A DNA stretch of 11,232 bases from an uncultured Erysipelotrichaceae bacterium (GCA_902803685.1 CADCQR010000097.1:1-11232); one strand, 5' to 3'. Counted from the stretch's first letter, positions 1-7,038 are shown. Notes: generated by a model not told the origin, from the sequence alone. A program made the numbers and translations.

Positions 1-639
1 ACACTAAATGGTGGAACAAATGATAGTGTTAATCCATCAAGTTATAACGTTGAGACAGAAACAATCACATTAAAGACACCAACTAGAACAGGTTATACAT
101 TTACAGGTTGGACAGGTTCAAATGGAACAACAGCGCAAACAAGTGTAACGATAGCCAAAGGAAGTACTGGAGATAAAACATATACAGCAAACTGGACACC
201 TGTTAATTATACAATCGGGTATACACTAAATGGAGGAACAAATAATAGTGCAAATCCAACTAATTACAACATTGAAAGTGCAGCAATAACATTAAAAGCG
301 CCAACTAAGGCAGGTTATACATTTACAGGATGGACAGGCTCAAACGGAACAGCAGCGCAAACAAGTGTAACGATAGCCAAAGGAAGTACTGGAGATAAAA
401 CATATACGGCAAATTGGAGTAAAGATACATATACCATAACATATAATTTAGGCGGAGGAACAAATAATAGTGCAAATCCAACTACATACCAGATTGATAC
501 CAATACAATAACATTGCAAGCGCCAACTAAGACAGGTTATAGATTTGCAGGATGGACAGGCTCAAATGGAACAACAGCGCAAACAAGTGTAACGATAGCC
601 AAAGGAAGTACAGGGAATAGGACCTATACTGCAAACTGG
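1..639 (+). repeat. Three tandem 222-bp coding repeats
   Basis: The unit is exactly 222 bp (74 codons). Equivalent points fall at 1, 223 and 445, and the last unit ends at the TGG codon 637-639. A 37-nt block starting CAGCGCAAACAAGTG is identical in all three units (131-167, 353-389, 575-611). Units 1 and 2 stay identical for 55 nt (131-185 and 353-407). Units 1 and 3 share 50 identical bases (118-167 and 562-611). The first half of each unit is more diverged. The array encodes the beta-grasp repeats of the surface protein, so it is coding repetition and not a CRISPR or intergenic repeat. It probably continues left of the window. Confidence 0.93.
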
Positions 640-1164
640 GTTGATTATAAGGTTGGAGAAAAGTTTAAAATTGGTAGCGAAGAAGAATTTATGATTATTA
701 AAATTACTAGCACACAAATAACAGCTATGCCTATTTATAACATCACATTATCAGTGACAGATCCAAAACAGAGTTCAGTGATGCAAACAACCACTTTCTC
801 CAATAGTAAAAATTGGTCTGGTAGTTCCGTTATAACGCCAACTACAAGCAATTCCAATGTACAGAAGTATATAGAAGCGTATGGCACAAAACTAAAGAGT
901 TTGAGTAGTAATGTATCTGTTGTTAGAATGCCAAATTCTGATGAGTTAACAAACCTTGATCTTTCAAACGCTGTTTCTGGAGTAACTATATATGATTTAA
1001 GAAATCCATCACACATGGGAACTGATGAACAGGCATATTGGTTAGCACAAGTATTGAATGGAGATATGATGTGTGTAACTAAGACTGGTGGATTTGGTAG
1101 GACAAGATCTTATACTACAAAAGCATATGGTGTACGTCCTATAGTAATTTTGAATAGAAATTAG
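1..1164 (+). CDS. Surface/secreted protein with Listeria-Bacteroides repeats, 5'-truncated
   Basis: The reading frame is open from the first base, so the 387 codons here are the C-terminal part of a larger protein whose start lies to the left. Residues 1-213 are three tandem 74-residue repeats. Each has the pattern LNGGTN, then PT..GY.F.GWTGSNG, then a closing YTANW. This is the signature of the Listeria/Bacteroides (InlB B-repeat-like, Flg_new) beta-grasp repeat found in extracellular proteins. Residues 214-387 form a different domain (KVGEKFKIGSEEEFMIIKI at its start, YWLAQ later, GVRPIVILN at the end) that resembles C-terminal modules of surface proteins in gut Firmicutes (DUF6273-like; recalled, not searched). 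There is no LPXTG motif and no C-terminal membrane segment, so any anchor must be N-terminal. The Met at 514 lies inside the third repeat and is not the start. A function in adhesion or surface display is inference. Confidence 0.85.
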   Translation, partial: TLNGGTNDSVNPSSYNVETETITLKTPTRTGYTFTGWTGSNGTTAQTSVTIAKGSTGDKTYTANWTPVNYTIGYTLNGGTNNSANPTNYNIESAAITLKAPTKAGYTFTGWTGSNGTAAQTSVTIAKGSTGDKTYTANWSKDTYTITYNLGGGTNNSANPTTYQIDTNTITLQAPTKTGYRFAGWTGSNGTTAQTSVTIAKGSTGNRTYTANWVDYKVGEKFKIGSEEEFMIIKITSTQITAMPIYNITLSVTDPKQSSVMQTTTFSNSKNWSGSSVITPTTSNSNVQKYIEAYGTKLKSLSSNVSVVRMPNSDELTNLDLSNAVSGVTIYDLRNPSHMGTDEQAYWLAQVLNGDMMCVTKTGGFGRTRSYTTKAYGVRPIVILNRN

Positions 1165-1263
1165 AAATAAAAATTAGTTGTTTTCAATAAGTTTAGTTGT
1201 GTTGGTTAATTAATTCAGATATTGTTAAATAATTCATGAGATGCGGGAAAAAGTATTTTGGTT

Positions 1264-1295
1264 ACAGTCAATGTATTAAACGTTGACTGTTTTTT
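1264..1295 (+). terminator. Rho-independent terminator after the repeat protein
   Basis: ACAGTCAATG (1264-1273) pairs with CGTTGACTGT (1281-1290) over 10 bp with one G-U pair. The loop is TATTAAA, and the stem runs into six T's (1290-1295). It lies 100 bp after the stop codon at 1162-1164 and separates that gene from the ABC block. It is the best-formed terminator in the window. Confidence 0.85.
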
Positions 1296-1406
1296 GACTG
1301 CTTTTATTCGAACTTTTCGGTTATTTTATATATTTTTTATTAAAAAATGTGAATTAACAGAAAGCCGAATACACAAGAATTATACGTACTTTCAATTTGC
1401 TTTTTC

Positions 1407-1435
1407 TTGGATGTAAAAACAGAAAATAGTATAAT
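1407..1435 (+). promoter_or_regulatory. Sigma-A-like promoter for the membrane protein/ABC block
   Basis: A perfect TATAAT (1430-1435) follows TTGGAT (1407-1412) at a 17-bp spacing. The -35 matches the consensus TTGACA only in its first three bases. Transcription would start near 1442, giving a leader of about 15 nt in which the ribosome site AAAGAGG (1442-1448) lies at the very 5' end. The rest of 1165-1456 holds the terminator, AT-rich sequence with weak short hairpins, and no open frame I would defend. Confidence 0.55.
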
Positions 1436-1456
1436 AAATTTAAAGAGGTATGAGCG

Positions 1457-2107
1457 ATGAAAAGAAGTATCAAAGTTATTTTAATAATTATTATATTACT
1501 AACAATAATATCATTTAGTATCATATTATTTACTTTATTTCCTCCATATAATAAACTTGATGGTATTAAAAACTATAATAAAAACTATTTTATTAATAAA
1601 TACGGAAATGATTTAGATTCAAATTTATCAGTATTTCCTGATGATAAATCAAAATTGATAGAAGCAACTTTTTCTTCTACATTACAAACTAATTTATTTG
1701 ATACAGATGGATATATATTATTAGATGCAAAATATAAAGAGGATGATTTTAATGCGGAAATAGAAAGATTAAGAAACTTAAGTTTAATTATTTCGAATGG
1801 TTGTAATGATAGTAGTGTATATTTAAATAAAATAATCTATGATGAATCATCATATAAATATCCAGCTTATATTACTATTGATGGTTTTGGTGATACTTAT
1901 GAATATGCTTTAATAGATGCGGATAATTTAAAAATTATTTATATATACTTATCATATCCTAATCTAAGTAATAAAAAATATTACCAATATTTAAAAAAAG
2001 ATAAATCTATATATAGAAAAAATAATGTAATAACTTCATATTCTATGTATAATCATTCATTTGATAATGGTAAATCATATGTAGAATTTGATGATTGTAA
2101 AAATTAG
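1457..2107 (+). CDS. Membrane-anchored extracytoplasmic protein of unknown family
   Basis: I do not recognise this 216-residue protein with confidence. Residues 5-28 form a single very hydrophobic segment behind a short basic start (MKRSIK). It has no lipobox cysteine and no clear signal-peptidase site, so it is probably a signal anchor with residues 30-216 outside the cell. The outer part is rich in Tyr, Asn, Asp and Lys and contains two cysteines (C116 and C214) that could form a disulfide. The segments LFDTDGYILLDAKY, KYPAYITIDGFG and YEYALIDADNLKIIYIYL look like a beta-rich soluble domain. The start is set by AAAGAGG eight bases before the ATG. It is the first gene behind a promoter and 43 bp ahead of the ABC ATPase, so a role as substrate-binding, sensing or immunity partner of the transporter is possible but unproven. 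Confidence 0.75.
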   Translation: MKRSIKVILIIIILLTIISFSIILFTLFPPYNKLDGIKNYNKNYFINKYGNDLDSNLSVFPDDKSKLIEATFSSTLQTNLFDTDGYILLDAKYKEDDFNAEIERLRNLSLIISNGCNDSSVYLNKIIYDESSYKYPAYITIDGFGDTYEYALIDADNLKIIYIYLSYPNLSNKKYYQYLKKDKSIYRKNNVITSYSMYNHSFDNGKSYVEFDDCKN

Positions 2108-2109
2108 TA

Positions 2110-2118
2110 TGTTATAAT
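2110..2118 (+). promoter_or_regulatory. Candidate internal extended -10 promoter before the ABC pair
   Basis: TGTTATAAT (2110-2118) is a full extended -10 element in the short gap after the previous stop codon. No good -35 lies at 17 bp; TTGATG at 2088-2093 is 19 bp away. It could give the transporter genes transcription independent of the unknown protein. In sequence this AT-rich such matches arise by chance, so confidence is moderate. Confidence 0.35.
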
Positions 2119-2150
2119 TTAATTAAATACTTTTTAAAAGAGGTAAGTTT

Positions 2151-3026
2151 ATGGATAAATACATTTTAGAAGTAAAAGAATTAAAAAAATATTATGGTAA
2201 TTCTAAAGGAATAGAAGATGTATCGCTACAAATAAAAAAAGGAGATATATATGGATTTATTGGGCCTAATGGAGCAGGTAAATCTACAACTATTCGTACA
2301 ATCTTAGGACTAATTAATAAAACTAGTGGTGATATATATATAAATGGTAAAGAATTTTCTAAAGATGATTTAGAAACAAAAAGAATAATCGGTTATCTTC
2401 CTAGTGAAATAAATTTATATGAAGATATGACTATTAAAGAAATATTTGATTATCATGAATCTTTTTATAATAGAAATTTAAGTAAGAGAAGAAAAGAGTT
2501 AGTAAAAGTATTAAAAGTAGATGAAAATAAAAAGATAGAAGACTTATCACTAGGTAATTTAAAAAAAGTAGGAATAGTATTAGCACTTATGCATGAACCA
2601 GAAATATTAATATTAGATGAACCAACTAGTGGTTTGGATCCAATAATGCAAAATGCTTTTCATGATATTTTACTAAAGGAAAAAGAAAAAGGTACTACAA
2701 TAATATATTCTTCACATGTTTTGAATGAAGTTTCAAATATATGTGATAGAGTAGGATTTATAAAAGATGGAAGAATTATTAAAGAAGATTTGATGGAAAA
2801 TATAAAGAAAGATAATTATACGTATTTAATTATAAATTCAAAAGACATTAGTAGTATTAAAAAAGATTTAAAATTAAAAGTGATAAAAGAATCTAAAGAT
2901 GAGATAACATTTATTAATAATCTTGATCCTAATGTACTTATAAAGAAATTATCTAAGTATGATATAAATCGAATTATTATTCAAGAAATACCTTTAGAAG
3001 ACTTATTTATTAATTACTATAAGTAG
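2151..3026 (+). CDS. ABC-2 type transporter ATP-binding protein
   Basis: This 291-residue cytoplasmic ATPase powers the permease encoded next to it. The nucleotide-binding domain covers about residues 5-225: Walker A GPNGAGKS (38-45), signature LSLGN (132-136), Walker B ILILDEP with D156 and E157, D-loop SGLDP, and H-loop His189 (SSHVLNE). The signature is the LSLGN variant common in BcrA/NatA-like drug and bacteriocin-resistance ATPases, not LSGGQ. The Q-loop region reads GYLPSE and lacks the usual Gln. Residues 226-291 form the C-terminal extension typical of this class. AAAGAGG at 2137-2143 sets the start, and the permease begins 10 bp after the stop. The family is certain, but the substrate (lantibiotic, other antibiotic, ion or lipid) cannot be read from the sequence. 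Confidence 0.93.
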   Translation: MDKYILEVKELKKYYGNSKGIEDVSLQIKKGDIYGFIGPNGAGKSTTIRTILGLINKTSGDIYINGKEFSKDDLETKRIIGYLPSEINLYEDMTIKEIFDYHESFYNRNLSKRRKELVKVLKVDENKKIEDLSLGNLKKVGIVLALMHEPEILILDEPTSGLDPIMQNAFHDILLKEKEKGTTIIYSSHVLNEVSNICDRVGFIKDGRIIKEDLMENIKKDNYTYLIINSKDISSIKKDLKLKVIKESKDEITFINNLDPNVLIKKLSKYDINRIIIQEIPLEDLFINYYK

Positions 3027-3036
3027 GAGATATATT

Positions 3037-3828
3037 ATGATTAAAAGAGAATTTAAAGTAAATTTCAAAAACTTTTTAATATGGATATCTATATTAATAA
3101 TAATATTTTTAGTAGTTTATTTAATATATCCATATATTATTACTGATGATACTATGAAAAGTATGGATGAGTTAATGAAAGTGTTTCCTGAAGAAGTATT
3201 AAAAGCTTTTAATATGGATATGACTTCAATAGAAACTGCTTATGGATGGGTAAAATCAGAAGGGTTTATGTTTATTTTACTAATTGTTGGTTTTTATTCT
3301 TCAATGTTAGGTGGAAATATGGTACTCAAAGAAGAAAGTGAAAAGACTATAGAATATCTAGCAACATTACCTATTAAAAGAACTAAGATAATGACTAATA
3401 AGATTATTGTAAGTATTACTTATATTATATTAATGGTATTAATATTGGGAATATTTAATTATATTTCATTATCTATTAGTGGAACATTTGATCATAAACA
3501 ATTTATATTACTTAGTTTAACTCCTATATTTATTGGATTACCATTATTCGCAATTAATCTATTTATATCAACATTCTTACATAAAAATAAAAAGACAATA
3601 GGTATTAGTTTAGGTATAGTGTTTATATCTTATATACTTAATTTATTATCTGAATTATCTTCTAATGTAGAATTTTTAAAATACTTTAGTATTTATACAT
3701 TAGCAGATACTAGAAATGTTATATCTAAAATAGCTATAAATCCATGGACTATTATTATTAGTTTATTACTTACAATTGGATTTATAATAATATCATATAT
3801 AAATTATAATAAAAAAGAATTAATATAA
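3037..3828 (+). CDS. ABC-2 family permease
   Basis: This 263-residue integral membrane protein is the partner of the ATPase just upstream. About six hydrophobic segments are visible, near residues 12-33, 76-95, 122-143, 157-181, 187-206 and 236-256. A longer loop (34-75), probably extracellular, follows the first. The charged stretch KEESEKTIEYLATLPIKR (98-115) between segments two and three is the hallmark cytoplasmic coupling element of ABC-2 (NatB/BcrB-like) permeases. Its ribosome site AGGAG (3025-3029) overlaps the ATPase stop codon, which indicates tight co-translation. The pair probably works as two ATPases with two permeases. Some relatives have two different permeases, but here the next gene is a different transporter type. 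Export is the usual direction for this family; the substrate is unknown. Confidence 0.9.
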   Translation: MIKREFKVNFKNFLIWISILIIIFLVVYLIYPYIITDDTMKSMDELMKVFPEEVLKAFNMDMTSIETAYGWVKSEGFMFILLIVGFYSSMLGGNMVLKEESEKTIEYLATLPIKRTKIMTNKIIVSITYIILMVLILGIFNYISLSISGTFDHKQFILLSLTPIFIGLPLFAINLFISTFLHKNKKTIGISLGIVFISYILNLLSELSSNVEFLKYFSIYTLADTRNVISKIAINPWTIIISLLLTIGFIIISYINYNKKELI

Positions 3829-3845
3829 GTTGTAGGTGTAAAAAT

Positions 3846-5609
3846 ATGAGTAAAAAAAGAATAAAGAAGGATTATATTAAAAAGAGTTTAAAATTCTTTA
3901 AAGATGTAAAAAGCAAATTATTAGTTATTACATTCTTTTATATTATCTTAGGTATTATTGGTTTTATAGGACCTATTGTAGAAAGTAAATTTATAACTGC
4001 AATTACTGCTGTAGATGTTAAGAAAGTAGTAATTGTTTCTACTTTATTTTTGCTAATAGCAATTACGGAAGATTTATTTTGGCATTTTTCTTTAACATTT
4101 TGGAGAAAGAAGATTAGACCTAATATTTTATTTAATATTAGAAAGAAGTTAGTAGATAATGTATTGGACTTAAGATTATCAAATTTTGATAAGTATCAGA
4201 CAGGAATGTTTCAAGAAAGAGTAAAAAATGATCCTCAGACCATAGCAAGAGTAGTTAATGCTGGACAAAGATATTTGATGCAGACATTAACAAAGCTTGG
4301 TGTAATTATTTATGTAATGTGTATAAATTGGGTATTAGGATTAATCTATGTTGTGGGGATTATTATAGTAGCATTAATAGATGGACATACACAAGAAGTT
4401 AGTAAAGAAAAGAATAAAGTTCTTAAAAAATCTGATGAACAAGTTAATACTTTATTAAGTGAAATAATAAGAGGAATTAGAGATATAAAATTATTAAACT
4501 TTAAAAATTCTATAAAAAATTTACTTATAGGTAAACTAGATGAAAATAATGAATTAGCAATAGACAAAGATACTTATGATAGTATAACAAGTAGAATTAA
4601 AAGAATTGTATTAGTAGCAACAGCATTCTTTGTAGTAGTATTTGGAATTAGATTTGTTGAATTGGGAAAAATGACCGCAGCTAATCTAATTGTATTATAT
4701 CTATATCATGGGAACATATTTTCTCTTATGGATAACTTTGCTAGTTTAAGAAGCTGTATAAAAGAATATGAATTGGCTGTAGAAAGAATATTTAATTTAG
4801 AAGATGAGAAAGAATATCCAAGAGATAAGTTTGGTAAAACTAAGTTAACTGATTTTAAAGGAAAAATAGAATTTAGTAAAGTAGATTTTGGTTATAGTAA
4901 AGATAAATTAGTATTAAATCAATTATCTTTTGTTATAAAACCAAAAGATACAGTAGCAATTGTTGGAGCTAGTGGATCTGGTAAGACTACTATATTTAAT
5001 TTATTAACTAAAAGCTATTTAATAGATTCAGGAATATTAAAATTAGATGATGTAGATATAAATGAATTAGACGAAGAGACAGTAAGAAGAAATATATCTA
5101 TAATTACGCAGTCACCTTATATATTTAATATGAGTATTAGAGATAATTTAAGACTAGTAAAGCCTAATGCTACTGAAAGTGACTTAGATAAGGTATGTAA
5201 AGATGCTTGCTTTTATGATTTTGTTCAAGGATTGCCAGATAAATATGAGACTATTATTGGAGAAGGTGGAGTGAATTTATCTGGGGGACAAAAACAAAGA
5301 TTAGCAATCGCTAGAGCATTATTAAAAGATTGTAAAATATTATTATTTGATGAAGCAACTTCAGCATTAGATAATATTACACAACAAGAAATACAAGAGT
5401 CTATAGATAATATATCGAAAGATTATACAATTATAATAGTGGCACATAGATTATCTACTATTATGAATTGCAATAAAATATATATACTGGAAAATGGTAA
5501 TATTAAAGCTAGTGGTACACATAATGAATTACTAAAAAATAATAAAGAATACCAGAAGTTATATAATTCAGAATCAAAAAAGATAAAAATAGAAGATGAT
5601 ATAATATAA
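3846..5609 (+). CDS. Type I ABC exporter half-transporter (TMD-NBD)
   Basis: This 587-residue protein carries membrane and ATPase domains in one chain and should act as a homodimer, or a heterodimer with a partner coded elsewhere. Membrane segments are visible near residues 24-46, 61-82, 145-164, 165-180, 253-270 and 277-296. The ATPase domain starts near residue 340: Walker A GASGSGKT (374-381), Q-loop Gln422 (TQSPYIF), canonical LSGGQ (478-482), Walker B ILLFDE with D502 and E503, D-loop SALD, and H-loop His534 (AHRLST). All catalytic residues are present, so both sites of a homodimer should hydrolyse ATP. No N-terminal C39 peptidase domain is seen, so it is not a self-processing bacteriocin exporter. 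It follows the ABC-2 permease by 17 bp with a modest ribosome site (AGGTG, 3834-3838). Likely cargoes are lipids, drugs or peptides. Confidence 0.93.
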   Translation: MSKKRIKKDYIKKSLKFFKDVKSKLLVITFFYIILGIIGFIGPIVESKFITAITAVDVKKVVIVSTLFLLIAITEDLFWHFSLTFWRKKIRPNILFNIRKKLVDNVLDLRLSNFDKYQTGMFQERVKNDPQTIARVVNAGQRYLMQTLTKLGVIIYVMCINWVLGLIYVVGIIIVALIDGHTQEVSKEKNKVLKKSDEQVNTLLSEIIRGIRDIKLLNFKNSIKNLLIGKLDENNELAIDKDTYDSITSRIKRIVLVATAFFVVVFGIRFVELGKMTAANLIVLYLYHGNIFSLMDNFASLRSCIKEYELAVERIFNLEDEKEYPRDKFGKTKLTDFKGKIEFSKVDFGYSKDKLVLNQLSFVIKPKDTVAIVGASGSGKTTIFNLLTKSYLIDSGILKLDDVDINELDEETVRRNISIITQSPYIFNMSIRDNLRLVKPNATESDLDKVCKDACFYDFVQGLPDKYETIIGEGGVNLSGGQKQRLAIARALLKDCKILLFDEATSALDNITQQEIQESIDNISKDYTIIIVAHRLSTIMNCNKIYILENGNIKASGTHNELLKNNKEYQKLYNSESKKIKIEDDII

Positions 5610-5683
5610 ATATGATATTATTTGATTAATAAAATATAAAAAAAGAAACACTATAAATATAGATTAATATTAGAGGGATTGCT

Positions 5684-6298
5684 TTGAGAATAGGAATAGA
5701 TATAGATGATACATTAACTAATACGCAAGAACTATTATTAACATATGCACAAAAATATGACTATGAAGAATTAAATAGAGAAACAACTATAGATAGAGAT
5801 AAATTGTATATGACAATGTGTGGATCTAAACTAGGAATAGGAATGAATTGGACTGAAGAAGAAACAGATACATTTAAAAAGAAATATCATGGGGAAGTAT
5901 TAGAAAATGCTCCTATAAAAGCTTTTGCTAAAGAAATGATTGATAAACTAATAAGAGATGGGCATCAAATAATATTTATAACAGCTAGAAATAATGATGG
6001 AGATTTAATAGATGATTCCTATAGAATTAGTAAAAATCTATTAGATAAAAATAATATAAAATATCATAAATTGCTTACAGAATGTACAGATAAATCAGTA
6101 GTCTGTAAAGAAGAAAATATAGATATATTTATAGATGATAAAATAGAAACCTGTTTAAAAGTAGCAAATCTTGGAATAAAGACATTTATAATGAATACAC
6201 CATTAAACAATAGAATAGATGAAAATCAACTTACTAGAGTATACTCCTGGGTAGACATATATTATAAAATAAAAAAAGAGGTAAATAATGCTAATTAA
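5684..6298 (+). CDS. HAD-family 5'(3')-deoxyribonucleotidase-like phosphatase, TTG start
   Basis: This 204-residue cytoplasmic enzyme belongs to the HAD superfamily and resembles the 5'-nucleotidase (NT5C-type, YqfW-like) branch, which dephosphorylates nucleoside monophosphates. Motif I is IDIDDTLT with nucleophile Asp6 and acid/base Asp8. Motif II is FITAR with Thr100. Lys137 or Lys142 is a candidate for motif III. Motif IV is FIDDK with Asp151 and Asp152. The segment 20-80 is the helical cap. The start must be TTG at 5684: GAGGG lies six bases upstream (5673-5677), and the next in-frame Met (residue 43) would remove the catalytic Asp. It begins 74 bp after the ABC exporter with no terminator in between and overlaps the NUDIX gene by 11 bp. 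The exact substrate is not determined by these motifs; a magnesium-dependent monoesterase is secure. Confidence 0.85.
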   Translation: MRIGIDIDDTLTNTQELLLTYAQKYDYEELNRETTIDRDKLYMTMCGSKLGIGMNWTEEETDTFKKKYHGEVLENAPIKAFAKEMIDKLIRDGHQIIFITARNNDGDLIDDSYRISKNLLDKNNIKYHKLLTECTDKSVVCKEENIDIFIDDKIETCLKVANLGIKTFIMNTPLNNRIDENQLTRVYSWVDIYYKIKKEVNNAN

Positions 6299-6989
6299 AG
6301 CAAATAAAAATATAAGTTTTACTAAAGAAGAACCATTTCAATTATCAATAGAAAAATCATTGAAAGAGAAAATAAATAAATATTGGGAAGAGTTTTTAAA
6401 AGATGAAAAAGGTTATTGGGATGGAGATATTTTAATAGTAACGGATTATGATTTGGAAAAATATGAATTTAAAATTAGTAAATGTAAATACTCAGAGTTT
6501 TTATATGCAAAAACATATAAAGAATTTGTAGTTAGAGTATTATTTACATCAATATTATTTAAGACATTAGATAATAAATATGTAGTAATTAAAAATAATC
6601 ATAATCTTTTAAATATAATAGGTGGTATTGCTGATTTAAATGATTTTAAAGATGAGGTATTTATACCAGAGTTTTGTTTAAAAAGAGAGACTTTAGAAGA
6701 ATTAGGAATAGATATAGATGATAAGAGATTTGTACTTAATTATCAATTTAAGTATATAAAGATACCAGAATTAAAAAAGAGTAATTATACTATGGGTATT
6801 GTTTATACTGGTTTAATTAATTTAACTTCTTTTGAATTATTAGAATATATAAGGAATAGTAAAGTAGATGAAGAAATAAAGGAATTGTATTTTTTAACTG
6901 GAGAAGATATATTAAATTTAAAACTTAATGATAAAGCTATTATTCCATTTTTAAAGGAATTAATTGAATTAGAGAATAGTATAAATTAA
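6288..6989 (+). CDS. Divergent NUDIX hydrolase with N-terminal extension
   Basis: This 233-residue protein has a NUDIX core from about residue 82 onward. The catalytic part of the box is intact: R133-ETLEELG-I141, giving the metal-binding glutamates E134, E137 and E138. The spacing from Gly112/Gly113 to Arg133 is six or seven residues longer than the canonical G-x5-E-x7-RE box, so this is a variant. Residues 1-81 are not part of the standard fold; the pattern YWDGDILIV then KYSEFLYAKTYKEF is reminiscent of the N-terminal part of NUDT22-like UDP-sugar hydrolases (weak, recalled resemblance). The family cleaves nucleoside diphosphates linked to another moiety, often releasing a nucleoside monophosphate. 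The ATG lies 11 bp inside the HAD gene with AAAGAGG at 6275-6281, so the two are translationally linked. Substrate unknown. Confidence 0.8.
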   Translation: MLIKANKNISFTKEEPFQLSIEKSLKEKINKYWEEFLKDEKGYWDGDILIVTDYDLEKYEFKISKCKYSEFLYAKTYKEFVVRVLFTSILFKTLDNKYVVIKNNHNLLNIIGGIADLNDFKDEVFIPEFCLKRETLEELGIDIDDKRFVLNYQFKYIKIPELKKSNYTMGIVYTGLINLTSFELLEYIRNSKVDEEIKELYFLTGEDILNLKLNDKAIIPFLKELIELENSIN

Positions 6990-7004
6990 AAAAAATAAAA
7001 AAAG

Positions 7005-7035
7005 TTGTAGTAATATATAAACTTTGTGTTATAAT
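7005..7035 (+). promoter_or_regulatory. Promoter of tRNA-Gln
   Basis: TGTTATAAT (7027-7035) is a perfect extended -10 element. TTGTAG (7005-7010) is a plausible -35 at a slightly long 19-bp spacing, which extended -10 promoters tolerate. Transcription would begin near 7042, about 21 nt before the mature tRNA. The preceding NUDIX stop codon is only 15 bp before the -35. Confidence 0.6.
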
Positions 7036-7038
7036 CTT

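Noticed and set aside
1..639. Regular repeats as a possible CRISPR array or intergenic repeat family
   Set aside because: The period is 222 bp, the reading frame is continuous through all units and the units encode a known extracellular repeat; there is no short repeat-spacer alternation.
315..1016. Minus-strand open frames at 315-503 and 735-1016
   Set aside because: They lie wholly inside the plus-strand repeat protein, have no ribosome sites and the first arises from the repeat sequence itself.
514..1164. A 216-residue protein starting at the Met at 514
   Set aside because: That Met corresponds to an ordinary position inside the third repeat, has no ribosome site, and the frame is open upstream to the window edge.
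1296..1400. Hairpins in the gap (ATATTTTTT/AAAAAATGT near 1330-1350 and TTCGG/CCGAA further out) as a regulatory RNA
   Set aside because: The stems are short or pure A-T with loose spacing, as expected by chance in AT-rich sequence, and they lie upstream of the predicted transcription start.
1450..1518. Alternative ATG seven bases upstream of the membrane-protein start
   Set aside because: It is in another frame, hits a stop after about 22 codons and lies too close to the ribosome site, which is correctly spaced for 1457.
4346..4567. Minus-strand open frame inside the ABC exporter
   Set aside because: It is antisense to a well-supported gene, has no promoter or ribosome site, and shows only low-complexity hydrophobic translation.
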